From: Acidimicrobiales bacterium | Lineage (GTDB): Bacteria > Actinomycetota > Acidimicrobiia > Acidimicrobiales > SZUA-35 | Length of the DNA: 64,000 nucleotides | Assembly (NCBI GenBank): GCA_020630195.1 | Contig: JAHDBV010000005.1 | Location: 48,644-112,643 of the forward strand | Direction of reading: 5' to 3' | In this document: positions 51,134-59,624 of the stretch, in pieces | Position numbering within the stretch: the first letter of the stretch is position 1 | Layout of the letters: each line of letters begins with the position of its first letter | Position numbers and translations under genes: made by a program | Notes under the pieces: generated by a model | What the model saw: the letters and a program-made list of their open reading frames with translations, nothing else | Told to the model about the DNA's origin: nothing | Database searches by the model: none

Positions 51134-52660
51134 TCAGCCCGGCCGCGGACCGAACAGGATCGGGCGTCGGGCGTCGTTCGGTAGCAGCACCATGTGCTCG
51201 GTGCCGAGCAGCACCGATGGCAGCACCGCGTCGATCGGGAACACCGACAGCGGCAGATGCCGCCACGTCTGGCCGTCGTCGATCGTCCACGACAGGCTCG
51301 GTTCGCCGAGTGCGGTGGCCGACTCGTCGAACAGGTCGAGTCCGTCGAGTGCCTCGGTGGCCTCGTCCAGGGAGAACCGGAACAGCGCCACCCCGGAGCC
51401 GAGATGCACCACCTGGATCTGCGTGGTGCCGTCGGGTTGTTCGTTGAGGGTCACCCCGGCGTCCTGGAGCGAGCTCGGACCGGTCACGAAGAAGCGCAGC
51501 GACGGCGCCGTCGCGGTCGGGGTGTAGAAGCGCCACTCGGAGGTGTCGAGGTCGAACTCGAGACGGGCGCCGAGATCGTTGATGTCGGTGATCGTCACCG
51601 TGTCGGGCAGGTCGTCGCGCCGTGCCTCCCCGTCGAGTGGGACCCCGACGAGCGCCGTCAACGCCGAACGGTTGGCCGCTTCGGTCAGCACCACGCCCGG
51701 ATAGTTGGCGATCTCGATCGACCGCCCCGAGGTGATGAGACGGAACAGGTCGACCCCCTGGGCGAGCACGGGTGGGTTCGCCGCGGAGAACGTCCCGTCG
51801 CGGCCGAGGGCGGGCGCCTGGGCGAAGGGTTCGACCTCGGTGAACGAGCGGGCATCGGTGGAGCGGAAGAACCGGGGGCCGTCCTCGGAGGGGGTCGCCA
51901 CCAACCACTGCCCACCGTCGTGCACGATCCGCATGTCCCGGCCGGCCGGCAACTCGACGTCGAGCTCGGCGACCACCGGATCGGCGGCGGGATCGATGAC
52001 GAACAGGCCGCGTCGGCTGAGCGTCTCGAAGCCGAGCACGGCGGTCGTGCCGACCCGGCTTCCGGTCCAGCTCGCCCCGTCGATCGCCTTCACCTCGATC
52101 CACGACATGCCGTCGAACGAGATCGACGCCGCCCGGTCGCGGTTGACCGCCACGAGGAGACCGTTCTCCAGCATCGTGACCCGGGCGCCGTCGGGACCCT
52201 CCACCGGGGCGCCGGCCCAGGTGCCGTCGTCGCCGAGGGTCACGGTGAGGTTCCGGCCGACGTCGTCGAGGATCAGCAGGCTCGGTCGACCGTCGGTGAG
52301 GCCGGCCTGCTGGACGAGCAGGCCCGCCCGCGGTCGGAGCCGCAGCCAACCGTCGGTGCCCTCGGCACTGAGCGGAAGCTCGATGGGTTCGAGTTCCAGC
52401 GAGGCGGCGATCTCGTCGTACCAGGCGGGTTCGAGGGTCGTGGTCGTCGCCGGGATGGTGGCGTCGGGGCTCGGCACGACCGTCGAGGTCGGTGGTGTCG
52501 CCGGTGTGTCGTCGCGGGACAGCGCGAACAGGCCACCGGCCAGCAGTGCGAGCGCGATGGCGGTGGCGGCGAGCGGACGGCGGCCCGACGTGACCACATC
52601 GGTCGTCTCCACCCGGCCGGGCAGGGCCGGATCCGGGTCGAGGAGTGTCGGTTCGTCCAT
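51134..52660 (-). CDS. Single-pass membrane protein with Asp-box-like propeller
   Basis: 508 residues. Short acidic N-terminus (MDEPTLLDPDPALPG), membrane helix about 30-48 (LAATAIALALLAGGLFAL), Thr/Pro linker, then a beta-rich extracellular part with repeated short Asp-box-like turns (SFDGMSWIEV, STDARSFTEVE, TIDDGQTWRHLPL). Converges with lgt, with one base between stops. It resembles the gene at 52731 in the acidic N-terminus, linker and ending, so the two are paralogues. Confidence 0.7.
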   Translation of the reverse strand: MDEPTLLDPDPALPGRVETTDVVTSGRRPLAATAIALALLAGGLFALSRDDTPATPPTSTVVPSPDATIPATTTTLEPAWYDEIAASLELEPIELPLSAEGTDGWLRLRPRAGLLVQQAGLTDGRPSLLILDDVGRNLTVTLGDDGTWAGAPVEGPDGARVTMLENGLLVAVNRDRAASISFDGMSWIEVKAIDGASWTGSRVGTTAVLGFETLSRRGLFVIDPAADPVVAELDVELPAGRDMRIVHDGGQWLVATPSEDGPRFFRSTDARSFTEVEPFAQAPALGRDGTFSAANPPVLAQGVDLFRLITSGRSIEIANYPGVVLTEAANRSALTALVGVPLDGEARRDDLPDTVTITDINDLGARLEFDLDTSEWRFYTPTATAPSLRFFVTGPSSLQDAGVTLNEQPDGTTQIQVVHLGSGVALFRFSLDEATEALDGLDLFDESATALGEPSLSWTIDDGQTWRHLPLSVFPIDAVLPSVLLGTEHMVLLPNDARRPILFGPRPG

Positions 52661-52730
52661 CAGGCCGCCCAGTGTCGTCGATCCCGTGCGCCGGTGTCGC
52701 CTCGATCCCGCGGGCCGGTGCCGCGGTCGA

Positions 52731-54224
52731 TCAACGCGATGGGCGGAGCAGGAGCAGGTCGCCCCGGAGCAACGCCGTCACCGACTCACCCGTCACGAGC
52801 GTCTCGAAGCCGGCCGAGGGAAACCCGGGCGAGAGGTCCCGGAGCGGCGTCCGCTCCCAGGTCGTGCCGTCGTCGGTCCACAGCAGGGTGGGTTCCGGCT
52901 CGTCGCCGAGCAGCCCGGAGACGTCGTCGCCGACCTGCTCCTCGAACGCCGTGTTGAAGGCACTCTCGGCGAAGCGGGCGAGATCCTCGCCCGTGTCCGG
53001 GTCGAGCACGATCAGGAACGACTCACCGACGTCGTCGTCCTCGAAGCGGATGCCTTCGGGTTCGGGGGCGGCGAGCTCGAGTTCGATCCGACCCGCACCG
53101 ATGGCCGACCCGTCGAAGGTCCAGGCGGCGGCGAGGAGCGAGACCTCGAGGCTCACGCCGAGGCCCTCTGCGTCGGGCACGACGACCGGTTGCCGGAGCC
53201 GGGCGATCTCGGCGTCGCTGAGATCGCTGGCCTCGCCGACCACGGTGACCCGGGTGCCGGCCGCCGCTGCGGGCAGATAGGCGAACCCGAAGAACGGCAC
53301 GTCGATGGTCGTGGCATCGGCGGCCGGGCCGAGGCGGACCACCTCGAGATCGAGACCCGTCGATTGGCGGCTCAACGTCCCGCCCTCCGACAACGACACC
53401 GATCCCGGCTGCTCGATCTCGGCCCAGGTCTCCCCGTCGGCCGAGATGAGCACCTGCGTGCCGTTCTCGCCCGGCGCGACGAGGACGAACCCGTCGTCGA
53501 TCGGGGCCGCCCGGACGGCGAACACCTCGCCCAGCTCGAGATCGATGTCGCGGATCTCGGAGCCCTCCACACGTTCGAACGCACCGTCGGCGTCGCGTCG
53601 GGGGTCGAGGAGGAGCGCGACACCGTCGTGGGCGGCCCCGTCGAACTGGACCATCGGCAACGGTCGGCCCGGCTCCTCGGGGAACCGGACACGTGTCCAG
53701 CTCCCGCCCGCATCGACGCTCGTGTAGGTCCCCTCGGTCTGTTGCACGATGACGAGGCCGCCGGCATGCAGCGACACGAGGAGCGTGCGTGCGTCGTCCT
53801 GTCCCGGCAGCTCGAGCTGTGTGACGTCCCAGTCGACACCGTCGATCGAGCGGAGGAGCACCCACGGCCCCGGCTCGTTGTTGATGCCGCTGCCGTCATC
53901 GGTCACGAGCACCGTGAGCGCACCGGCGCCGTCGACGGTCACGTCGAGGATCTCGTACCCGTCGACGGTGAGGGTCTGCCACCGGTCGGAGGCGGTCGGG
54001 GTGGTGTCGAGGGCCGCGAGCAGTGCGTCGGTGTCGACCACCTCGGGTTCGACCGGCACCGTGGTCGACGGCAGCTCCTCCTCCGGGCTCGGGACCTCGC
54101 CGTCGTTGCCCGACACGAGCACGAACCCGCCGACCGCCACGACGGCGGCCAACGCCAGCCCGATCCACGAGCGCGACGCTCGTCGGCCGGTGCCGGCCGA
54201 CAGCGCGATGCCGAGCGGAGGCAC
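52731..54224 (-). CDS. Single-pass membrane protein with Asp-box propeller (start uncertain)
   Basis: 497 residues from GTG 54224. Membrane helix LALAAVVAVGGFVLV near the N-terminus, Pro/Glu/Thr linker, then four Asp-box turns: SIDGVDWDVTQ, SVDAGGSWTRVRF, SADGETWAEIE and WTDDGTTWERTPL. The paralogue at 51134 has an acidic DEPTLLDPDP stretch before its helix. The equivalent DEPEILDPGDP here lies upstream of GTG 54224 in the same frame, and no ATG, GTG or TTG precedes it. The only candidate covering it is CTG 54317, overlapping the murA stop as CTGA. Confidence 0.65.
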   Translation of the reverse strand: MPPLGIALSAGTGRRASRSWIGLALAAVVAVGGFVLVSGNDGEVPSPEEELPSTTVPVEPEVVDTDALLAALDTTPTASDRWQTLTVDGYEILDVTVDGAGALTVLVTDDGSGINNEPGPWVLLRSIDGVDWDVTQLELPGQDDARTLLVSLHAGGLVIVQQTEGTYTSVDAGGSWTRVRFPEEPGRPLPMVQFDGAAHDGVALLLDPRRDADGAFERVEGSEIRDIDLELGEVFAVRAAPIDDGFVLVAPGENGTQVLISADGETWAEIEQPGSVSLSEGGTLSRQSTGLDLEVVRLGPAADATTIDVPFFGFAYLPAAAAGTRVTVVGEASDLSDAEIARLRQPVVVPDAEGLGVSLEVSLLAAAWTFDGSAIGAGRIELELAAPEPEGIRFEDDDVGESFLIVLDPDTGEDLARFAESAFNTAFEEQVGDDVSGLLGDEPEPTLLWTDDGTTWERTPLRDLSPGFPSAGFETLVTGESVTALLRGDLLLLRPSR

Positions 54225-54313
54225 TCCGGGGTCACCCGGATCGAGGATCTCGGGTTCGTCGGGATCGGTGCCCCGGTCGAGGGGATCGGTGGGGGAGACG
54301 GTGGCTCCGTCGC

Positions 54314-55654
54314 TCAGTCGTCGAGGTCGGCGAGTGCCACCCGCTCGATCCGCAGACCGAGCTCGGCGAAGTTCTCGATGGGCCGGTTGTAGCCGCGGTC
54401 GAGGTGGTGGGTGCCCGTGATCTCGGTGCGGCCGTCGGCGGCGGCCGCGGCGAGCACGTAGGCGAATCCGCCGCGGATGTCGGGCACGTCGACCCGGGTG
54501 CCGGTGAGGGGCGCCCCACCGCGCACGACGACCGAACACGGCGTGCTCGATCCGACGAAGCGGGAGTCGATCGAGCCGAGCGGCTGGGTGAACATCTCGA
54601 TCTGGGCGCCCATCTTGTTGAGCGCCGGTACGTAGGTGAAGCGGTTCTCGTAGACGGTCTCGTACATCACCGACAGGCCGTGACACTGGGTCATCAACGC
54701 CACCATGGGCGACTGCCAGTCGGTCATGAAGCCGGGGTGGGTGTCGGTCTCGATCGCGGTCGGACGGAGCGGCTGCTCGGCCCAGGCGGCCACCGAGGAA
54801 TCGGTGATCTCGAACGACGCCCCCATGCCGGCGAGGGTCGAGATGGCGGTCACCAGGCGGTCCTGGGAGCAGCCGTGCACCCGGACCTTGCCGCCGGTCA
54901 CGAGGCCGGCGGTGAGGTACGAGAACGCCTCGATGCGATCGCCCTTGAGGTGGTGGCTCGCACCCGACAGCCGGTCGACACCGTCGATGATGTAGCGCCG
55001 GTTGGGCCGCATCTCGATCCGGGCGCCCATGCGCTGCAGGAACAGGGCGAGTTCGATCACCTCGGGTTCGAGGGCGGCGTTGTCGAGCACGGTGCGGCCT
55101 TCGGCGAGGCACGCCGTCATCAGCACCGTCTCGGTCGCTCCGACCGAGGGGTACGGCAAGGTGATGTGGGCGCCCTTCAGTCGGGCCGCCTTCGCCTCGA
55201 GCCCCTCGCCCGTGACCTCCACCTGTGCGCCCATCTTCGTGAGCGCCTCGACGTGGAAGTCGACCGGACGGGAGCCGATGTCATCGCCGCCGACGAGCGG
55301 GACGAACGCCTCGCCGACCTGGTGGAGGAGCGGGCCGATCATCAGGATCGGGATGCGGTTGAGGCCGCTGAAGCGAACCGGCACCCGTGACGACGAGATC
55401 GTGCGCGGATCGACGGTCACGGTCGTGCCGCCGGGGCTCGCCTCGACCTCACAACCCAGGGCGGTGAGCATCGAGGTGGTGATGGCCACGTCGCCGATGT
55501 CGGGCACGTTGGTGATCGTCGACGGGCTGTCGCCGAGCATCGAGGCGACGAGGTGCTTCGTGACGGCGTTCTTCGACCCTCGCACCTCGACGTCGCCCGT
55601 GAGCGGGCCCACGGGGTCGACGATCCAGGCGGTCGCTTCGGTGCTGGTGCTCAC
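54314..55654 (-). CDS. murA: UDP-N-acetylglucosamine 1-carboxyvinyltransferase with Asp in place of the active-site Cys
   Basis: First committed step of peptidoglycan synthesis. 446 residues. RGSKNAV at the N-terminus gives the catalytic Lys/Asn pair. The loop that in E. coli is GGCAIGARP is GGDDIGSRP, so Asp124 takes the position of Cys115, as in Mycobacterium. TDWQSPM and DIRGGFAYVLAA hold other active-site residues. This change is known to give intrinsic fosfomycin resistance. Start GTG 55654 has TACCCT at 7 nt. Confidence 0.93.
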   Translation of the reverse strand: MSTSTEATAWIVDPVGPLTGDVEVRGSKNAVTKHLVASMLGDSPSTITNVPDIGDVAITTSMLTALGCEVEASPGGTTVTVDPRTISSSRVPVRFSGLNRIPILMIGPLLHQVGEAFVPLVGGDDIGSRPVDFHVEALTKMGAQVEVTGEGLEAKAARLKGAHITLPYPSVGATETVLMTACLAEGRTVLDNAALEPEVIELALFLQRMGARIEMRPNRRYIIDGVDRLSGASHHLKGDRIEAFSYLTAGLVTGGKVRVHGCSQDRLVTAISTLAGMGASFEITDSSVAAWAEQPLRPTAIETDTHPGFMTDWQSPMVALMTQCHGLSVMYETVYENRFTYVPALNKMGAQIEMFTQPLGSIDSRFVGSSTPCSVVVRGGAPLTGTRVDVPDIRGGFAYVLAAAAADGRTEITGTHHLDRGYNRPIENFAELGLRIERVALADLDD

Positions 55655-55661
55655 CCCGGGA

Positions 55662-55667
55662 AGGGTA
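55662..55667 (-). promoter_or_regulatory. -10 box TACCCT of murA
   Basis: Minus strand; ends 7 nt before GTG 55654. Confidence 0.6.
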
Positions 55668-55717
55668 CTTGCCGGGGCGCGCCTCTCGGGTTCGCCGGAG
55701 GTCCCGAACCCAGCGGG

Positions 55718-56725
55718 TCAGATCCCCAGGGTGTCGAGGAGCCGATGCAACCGGCTCACCCCGTCGACGAGCGACACCAGACGTCGATACGGATGATCGT
55801 GATCGAGGTTGTGCACGTCGTCGGTCGGTGGCATCTCCGTCACCCGCGCCACCTCGAAACTGAGTGCGTACAGCTCGAGGCGCGGGCGGAGATGCGGGAT
55901 CGTCGTGAGGTGGGAGAGCCCCTCGAGGAGCCACTCCATCGCCGGCCAGAAATCGGTCGGTCGGTACCGACGCCCGACGTGTGGTGGCACGTGCAGGTGG
56001 GGATAGCAGGCGAAGCGGAAGATCACGTCGAGATCGAGGTCGAGCGGTCCGAACCGCGCCCACTCGAAATCGATGACGGCTTCGATGCCCTGGTTGGAGG
56101 CCAGCACGTTCTCGAGGCTGAGATCGCCGTGGATCAGACCGTGGGGAACGAACTGCGGGTGCAGCATCGAATCGGCCTCGGCCATGGCGTCGGCCACGGT
56201 GACGAGGAGGAGCCCGTCGACGTGGTCGAGTTCGGCGAGCAGTGCGAGCTGTTCGCGGAGGGGGGCGAGCGGCTGGCCGGTGCCGGGCGCGAGGCAGTGG
56301 GGAGGGTTCTGCGGGCTCGGGAAGTCGTCGGGCATCTCGGTGTGGTGGATGGACGTGATCGCGGCGGCCAGGCCGTGCATGCAGTCGCGACGCTGTCGGT
56401 CACCGAGCTCGGGCCACCACCGCGACAACGGGGCACCGGGATGGCGATGGAGTACCAGGTAGTCGCGGCCCGACTCGCCGCCCGTGGCGAGCAGCCGCGG
56501 CGCCCACGGCTCCATCGGCAGCATCCGGTAGAGCGCCGCCTCGCGGCGGAGTCGTCGATCGAGGGTGCGATTGACCCGCACCACGTGCTCGGCGGAGACG
56601 AAGACCTCGTTGCGGGTGGAGTCGGCCCGTTCGAGGAGACCGGTCGCGTCGAAGCCGGACTGGCGCAGAGCGCGCCGAGCACGGTCCTCCGCCATGACCT
56701 CCTCGTGTCGCGACCGTTGGATCAC
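55718..56725 (-). CDS. Aminoglycoside/choline-kinase-fold phosphotransferase
   Basis: 335 residues, complete kinase-like fold: VFVSAEHVVRVNR and REAALYRML in the N-lobe, catalytic LIHGDLSLENVLA (HGD-x4-N intact) and metal-binding VIDFEWARFGPLDLDLDV. Small-molecule kinase of unknown substrate; no indication that it is a resistance gene. GTG 56725 (VIQRSRHEE) is chosen over ATG 56695 because GGGAGGAGG stands about 7 nt before it, whereas the ATG has its purine run too close. Confidence 0.83.
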   Translation of the reverse strand: MIQRSRHEEVMAEDRARRALRQSGFDATGLLERADSTRNEVFVSAEHVVRVNRTLDRRLRREAALYRMLPMEPWAPRLLATGGESGRDYLVLHRHPGAPLSRWWPELGDRQRRDCMHGLAAAITSIHHTEMPDDFPSPQNPPHCLAPGTGQPLAPLREQLALLAELDHVDGLLLVTVADAMAEADSMLHPQFVPHGLIHGDLSLENVLASNQGIEAVIDFEWARFGPLDLDLDVIFRFACYPHLHVPPHVGRRYRPTDFWPAMEWLLEGLSHLTTIPHLRPRLELYALSFEVARVTEMPPTDDVHNLDHDHPYRRLVSLVDGVSRLHRLLDTLGI

Positions 56726-56817
56726 GTCGTTCCTCCTCCCGCTCCGTCGGCTGACCCGTCGGAAACTTGACGTCGAACGCCACGACTCGGGGGTGCCCGG
56801 ATCGGAGCGGACGGGCC

Positions 56818-57660
56818 TCAGGCGGGGGCGGGGCGGGCCTCGCCGAGGAGGGCGTCGGCGAAGAGGGGCCAGTTGGTGGCCGCCCAGGGACCGAATCGGC
56901 GGTCGGTGAGGGCGACCGCGGCGACCTCGGCCGCCGGATCCACCCACAGGAACGTGCCGGCGGCGCCGAAGTGGCCGAACGTGGCCGGGCTGTTGTCGCG
57001 GCCGGTCCAGTGGGGCGACTTGTCGCCGCGGAGCTCGAAGCCGAGGCCCCAGGGGCAGGGTTCGTGGCGGCCGAAGCCGGGCACGACACCGGCGAGGTCG
57101 GGCCACTGGGGGCTGATCGCCTCGGCGAGCGTGGCGGGCGCCACCAGTGTCGGGCTGCGGAGCTCCGCGATGAAGCGGATCAGGTCGGACACCGTCGACA
57201 CCCCGGCATGTGCGGGCGAACCCTCGAGCGACGACGAGGTCATGCCGAGCGGTTCGAAGACGGCGGCGGTCAGATACTCGTCGGGTCGGAACCCACTCGC
57301 CGCGGCGAGCCGTCGGCCGAGGCGATCGAAGCCGACGTTGCTGTAGACCCGGCGGCGCTCGAGTGCGACGGGGGTGCCGTCGTCGTCGAAGGGCAGCCCG
57401 GAGGTGTGGGCGAGGAGGTGGCGGACGGTCACGCCCTCGTCGTCGGCGTCGTCGAGGGTCAGCGTGCCTTCCTCGATGGCGATGAGGCAGGCGTACGCGA
57501 ACAGGGGCTTGGTGACCGAGGCCAGCACGAACCGCTTGTCGACGGGACCGGCGGTGGCCACACGTCCGTCGGGCACGACCACGGCCGCCGCCACATGGTC
57601 GACCGGCCAGGTCCCGATGAGTTCGAGTGACTCGATGTCGATGTGGGTGGGCTCGGCCAT
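56818..57660 (-). CDS. Class C beta-lactamase-related serine hydrolase
   Basis: 280 residues, cytoplasmic (no signal peptide). S-x-x-K motif Ser48-Val-Thr-Lys51 (LASVTKPLF), Y-x-N motif Tyr106-Ser-Asn108, and HFGAAGTFLWVD in the third-motif position. The family includes esterases and D-amino-acid peptidases as well as beta-lactamases. Absence of a signal peptide makes penicillin hydrolysis unlikely. Confidence 0.85.
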   Translation of the reverse strand: MAEPTHIDIESLELIGTWPVDHVAAAVVVPDGRVATAGPVDKRFVLASVTKPLFAYACLIAIEEGTLTLDDADDEGVTVRHLLAHTSGLPFDDDGTPVALERRRVYSNVGFDRLGRRLAAASGFRPDEYLTAAVFEPLGMTSSSLEGSPAHAGVSTVSDLIRFIAELRSPTLVAPATLAEAISPQWPDLAGVVPGFGRHEPCPWGLGFELRGDKSPHWTGRDNSPATFGHFGAAGTFLWVDPAAEVAAVALTDRRFGPWAATNWPLFADALLGEARPAPA

Positions 57661-57751
57661 GCGAGGTCACTCCGGACGAACAGGCGGGTGACCACAGAAC
57701 GTAGCCATGGAATCGCGTTCCGCGGTGAGCGGGACGGTCGATCCCCCCACC

Positions 57752-57757
57752 TAGGCT
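57752..57757 (+). promoter_or_regulatory. -10 box TAGGCT
   Basis: It ends 7 nt before ATG 57765. Confidence 0.65.
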
Positions 57758-57764
57758 GCGCGCC

Positions 57765-58316
57765 ATGGCGCATGACCCCGGACTCCCGCCCGCGGTCGAA
57801 GCCCATCGGGTGCGGCGCACCTTCGGGTTCGTCGATCTGTCGGGATTCACCTCCTTCTCGAACACCCTCGGCGACGACGCCGCCGTGCTCGAGTTGTCGA
57901 TCTTCCGGGCCATCGTGCGCGCGGTCGGCTCGGCGACCGGTGTCCGGGTGGCGAAGTGGCTGGGAGACGGCGCGATGCTCGTCGCCACCGACGCCGCGCT
58001 CGTCGTCTCGGCGATCCTCGAGATCACCCGCCGGATGCGTGACCAGGGCATGAGCCTCGCGATGCACGGGGGCGTCGACGAGGGCCTCGTCATCCTGTTC
58101 GAGGGCGACGACTACATCGGTGCCACCGTGAACCGTGCCGCCCGCCTCGCGGATCTGGCCGAGCCCTGGCAGATCCTCGCCCCGGCCGAACTCTTCCCGG
58201 GCGTCGCCTCGTCGGTCGCCGCGCTCGGCTCGTTCGAGATCCAGGGCTTCGACGACGCCGTGCCCCTCGCCGACGTCGCCCTCGTGCCCGATCTCGTCGA
58301 GGCGTTGAACCTCTGA
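57765..58316 (+). CDS. Stand-alone class III nucleotidyl cyclase
   Basis: 183 residues, little more than one cyclase homology domain. Metal-binding Asp24 (FVDLSGFTSF) and Asp68 (AKWLGDGAM), purine-contact Lys64, and transition-state Asn123/Arg127 (ATVNRAARL) are all present, so the active site looks intact. Lys64 favours ATP, i.e. cyclic AMP, although guanylate cyclase activity cannot be excluded. No membrane, HAMP or effector domain is attached, so control must come from partners or transcription. Confidence 0.85.
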   Translation: MAHDPGLPPAVEAHRVRRTFGFVDLSGFTSFSNTLGDDAAVLELSIFRAIVRAVGSATGVRVAKWLGDGAMLVATDAALVVSAILEITRRMRDQGMSLAMHGGVDEGLVILFEGDDYIGATVNRAARLADLAEPWQILAPAELFPGVASSVAALGSFEIQGFDDAVPLADVALVPDLVEALNL

Positions 58317-58401
58317 GCGGTCCGGGTCCGGAGGCGCCGATCCGAGCGTCGACCGGCCCGAGGGCGGGGCTCGGTACGCTCGGCCCGACGAAAGAGGCCA
58401 G

Positions 58402-59559
58402 ATGACCATCACGTTCGCCGAACTCGGCGTCGCCCCGGAGCTCGTGGCCGCACTGGCCGACCGGGGCCTCACCACCGCCTTCGCCATCCAGGAACTCGCA
58501 CTGCCCGACGCCATCGCCGGCCGGGATGTGTGCGGCAAGGCCAAGACCGGCTCGGGCAAGACCCTCGCCTTCTCCATCCCCACGGTGCAGCGCATCGCCG
58601 CGAGCGACGAGGAGCGCGGCAACATCCGCGGCCTCATGCTCGTGCCGACCCGTGAGCTGGCCACGCAGGTCCTCACCGAGGTCGAGCCGATGGCCGCGGC
58701 CGTCGGACTCAACTCGATGGCGATCTACGGCGGCACCGACATGGACGTCCAGATCGCCGAGATCAAGCGTGGTGTCGACATCGTCGTGGCCACGCCCGGC
58801 CGCATGATCGACCTCATCGAACGCGGCGAGATCGACGTCACCGGCGTCACCAACGTCGTGGTCGACGAGGCCGACCGCATGGCCGACATGGGGTTCCTCC
58901 CGCAGGTCGAGTGGATCCTTCGCCGGGTCGAGGCGTCGCACCAGACGTTGCTGTTCTCGGCCACCCTCGACGGTGTGGTCGATTCGCTCGTCCGCCGCTA
59001 CCAGACCGATCCCGTCACCCACGAGGTCGCCGCGAAGGAGGTGACGGTCGCCGAGATGGCGCACCGTTTCTTCACCGTGCACCAGATGGACCGCGATCGG
59101 GTGGCGTCGAAGATCATCGCCGCCAACGCGAAGACGATGGTGTTCTGCAACACCAAGCGCATGTGCGATCGGGTGGCCGAGGGCCTCGAGAAGCTCGGCG
59201 TCACCGCCCAGCCGATCCACGGCGACCTGCGCCAGCGTCAGCGTGAGAAGGCCCTCGGTGCCTTCGCCGACGGCAAGGTCCAGGCGCTCGTCGCCACCGA
59301 CGTCGCCGCCCGTGGCATCCACGTCGACGACGTCGACGTGGTGATCCACTTCGACCCGCCGGACGACCACAAGACCTACCTGCACCGCTCCGGCCGTACG
59401 GCCCGAGCCGGTGGCACCGGTGTGGCCGTGACCTTCGCCCTGTGGAACCAGGAGCTCGACATCAAGCGGCTCCAGCGCCGCCTCGGTCTCGAGATCCCCC
59501 TCGTCGAGGTGTTCTCGAACGACCCGCGCCTCGCGGACGTGTTCAACTGGGACGACTGA
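58402..59559 (+). CDS. DEAD-box RNA helicase
   Basis: 385 residues, the minimal two-domain core. F-x-x-LGV Q-motif region (TITFAELGVAPELVAAL), Walker A KTGSGKT, DEAD in VVDEADRM, SAT, and HRSGRTAR. It lacks the long basic tail of CsdA/DeaD and is closest in size to RhlE-type proteins. GAAAGAGG precedes the ATG. Its stop overlaps an in-frame CTG of the methyltransferase gene. Confidence 0.93.
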   Translation: MTITFAELGVAPELVAALADRGLTTAFAIQELALPDAIAGRDVCGKAKTGSGKTLAFSIPTVQRIAASDEERGNIRGLMLVPTRELATQVLTEVEPMAAAVGLNSMAIYGGTDMDVQIAEIKRGVDIVVATPGRMIDLIERGEIDVTGVTNVVVDEADRMADMGFLPQVEWILRRVEASHQTLLFSATLDGVVDSLVRRYQTDPVTHEVAAKEVTVAEMAHRFFTVHQMDRDRVASKIIAANAKTMVFCNTKRMCDRVAEGLEKLGVTAQPIHGDLRQRQREKALGAFADGKVQALVATDVAARGIHVDDVDVVIHFDPPDDHKTYLHRSGRTARAGGTGVAVTFALWNQELDIKRLQRRLGLEIPLVEVFSNDPRLADVFNWDD

Positions 59560-59624
59560 GCCGTCGCCCGCACCCCTGGCTGCGTGAACTCGCGGCGGCC
59601 AGGGAGGGAGCGGATCCCGCCGCG

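Noticed and set aside
56818..57660. True beta-lactamase
   Set aside because: No signal peptide, although the S-x-x-K and Y-x-N motifs are present. The family is dominated by esterases and peptidases.
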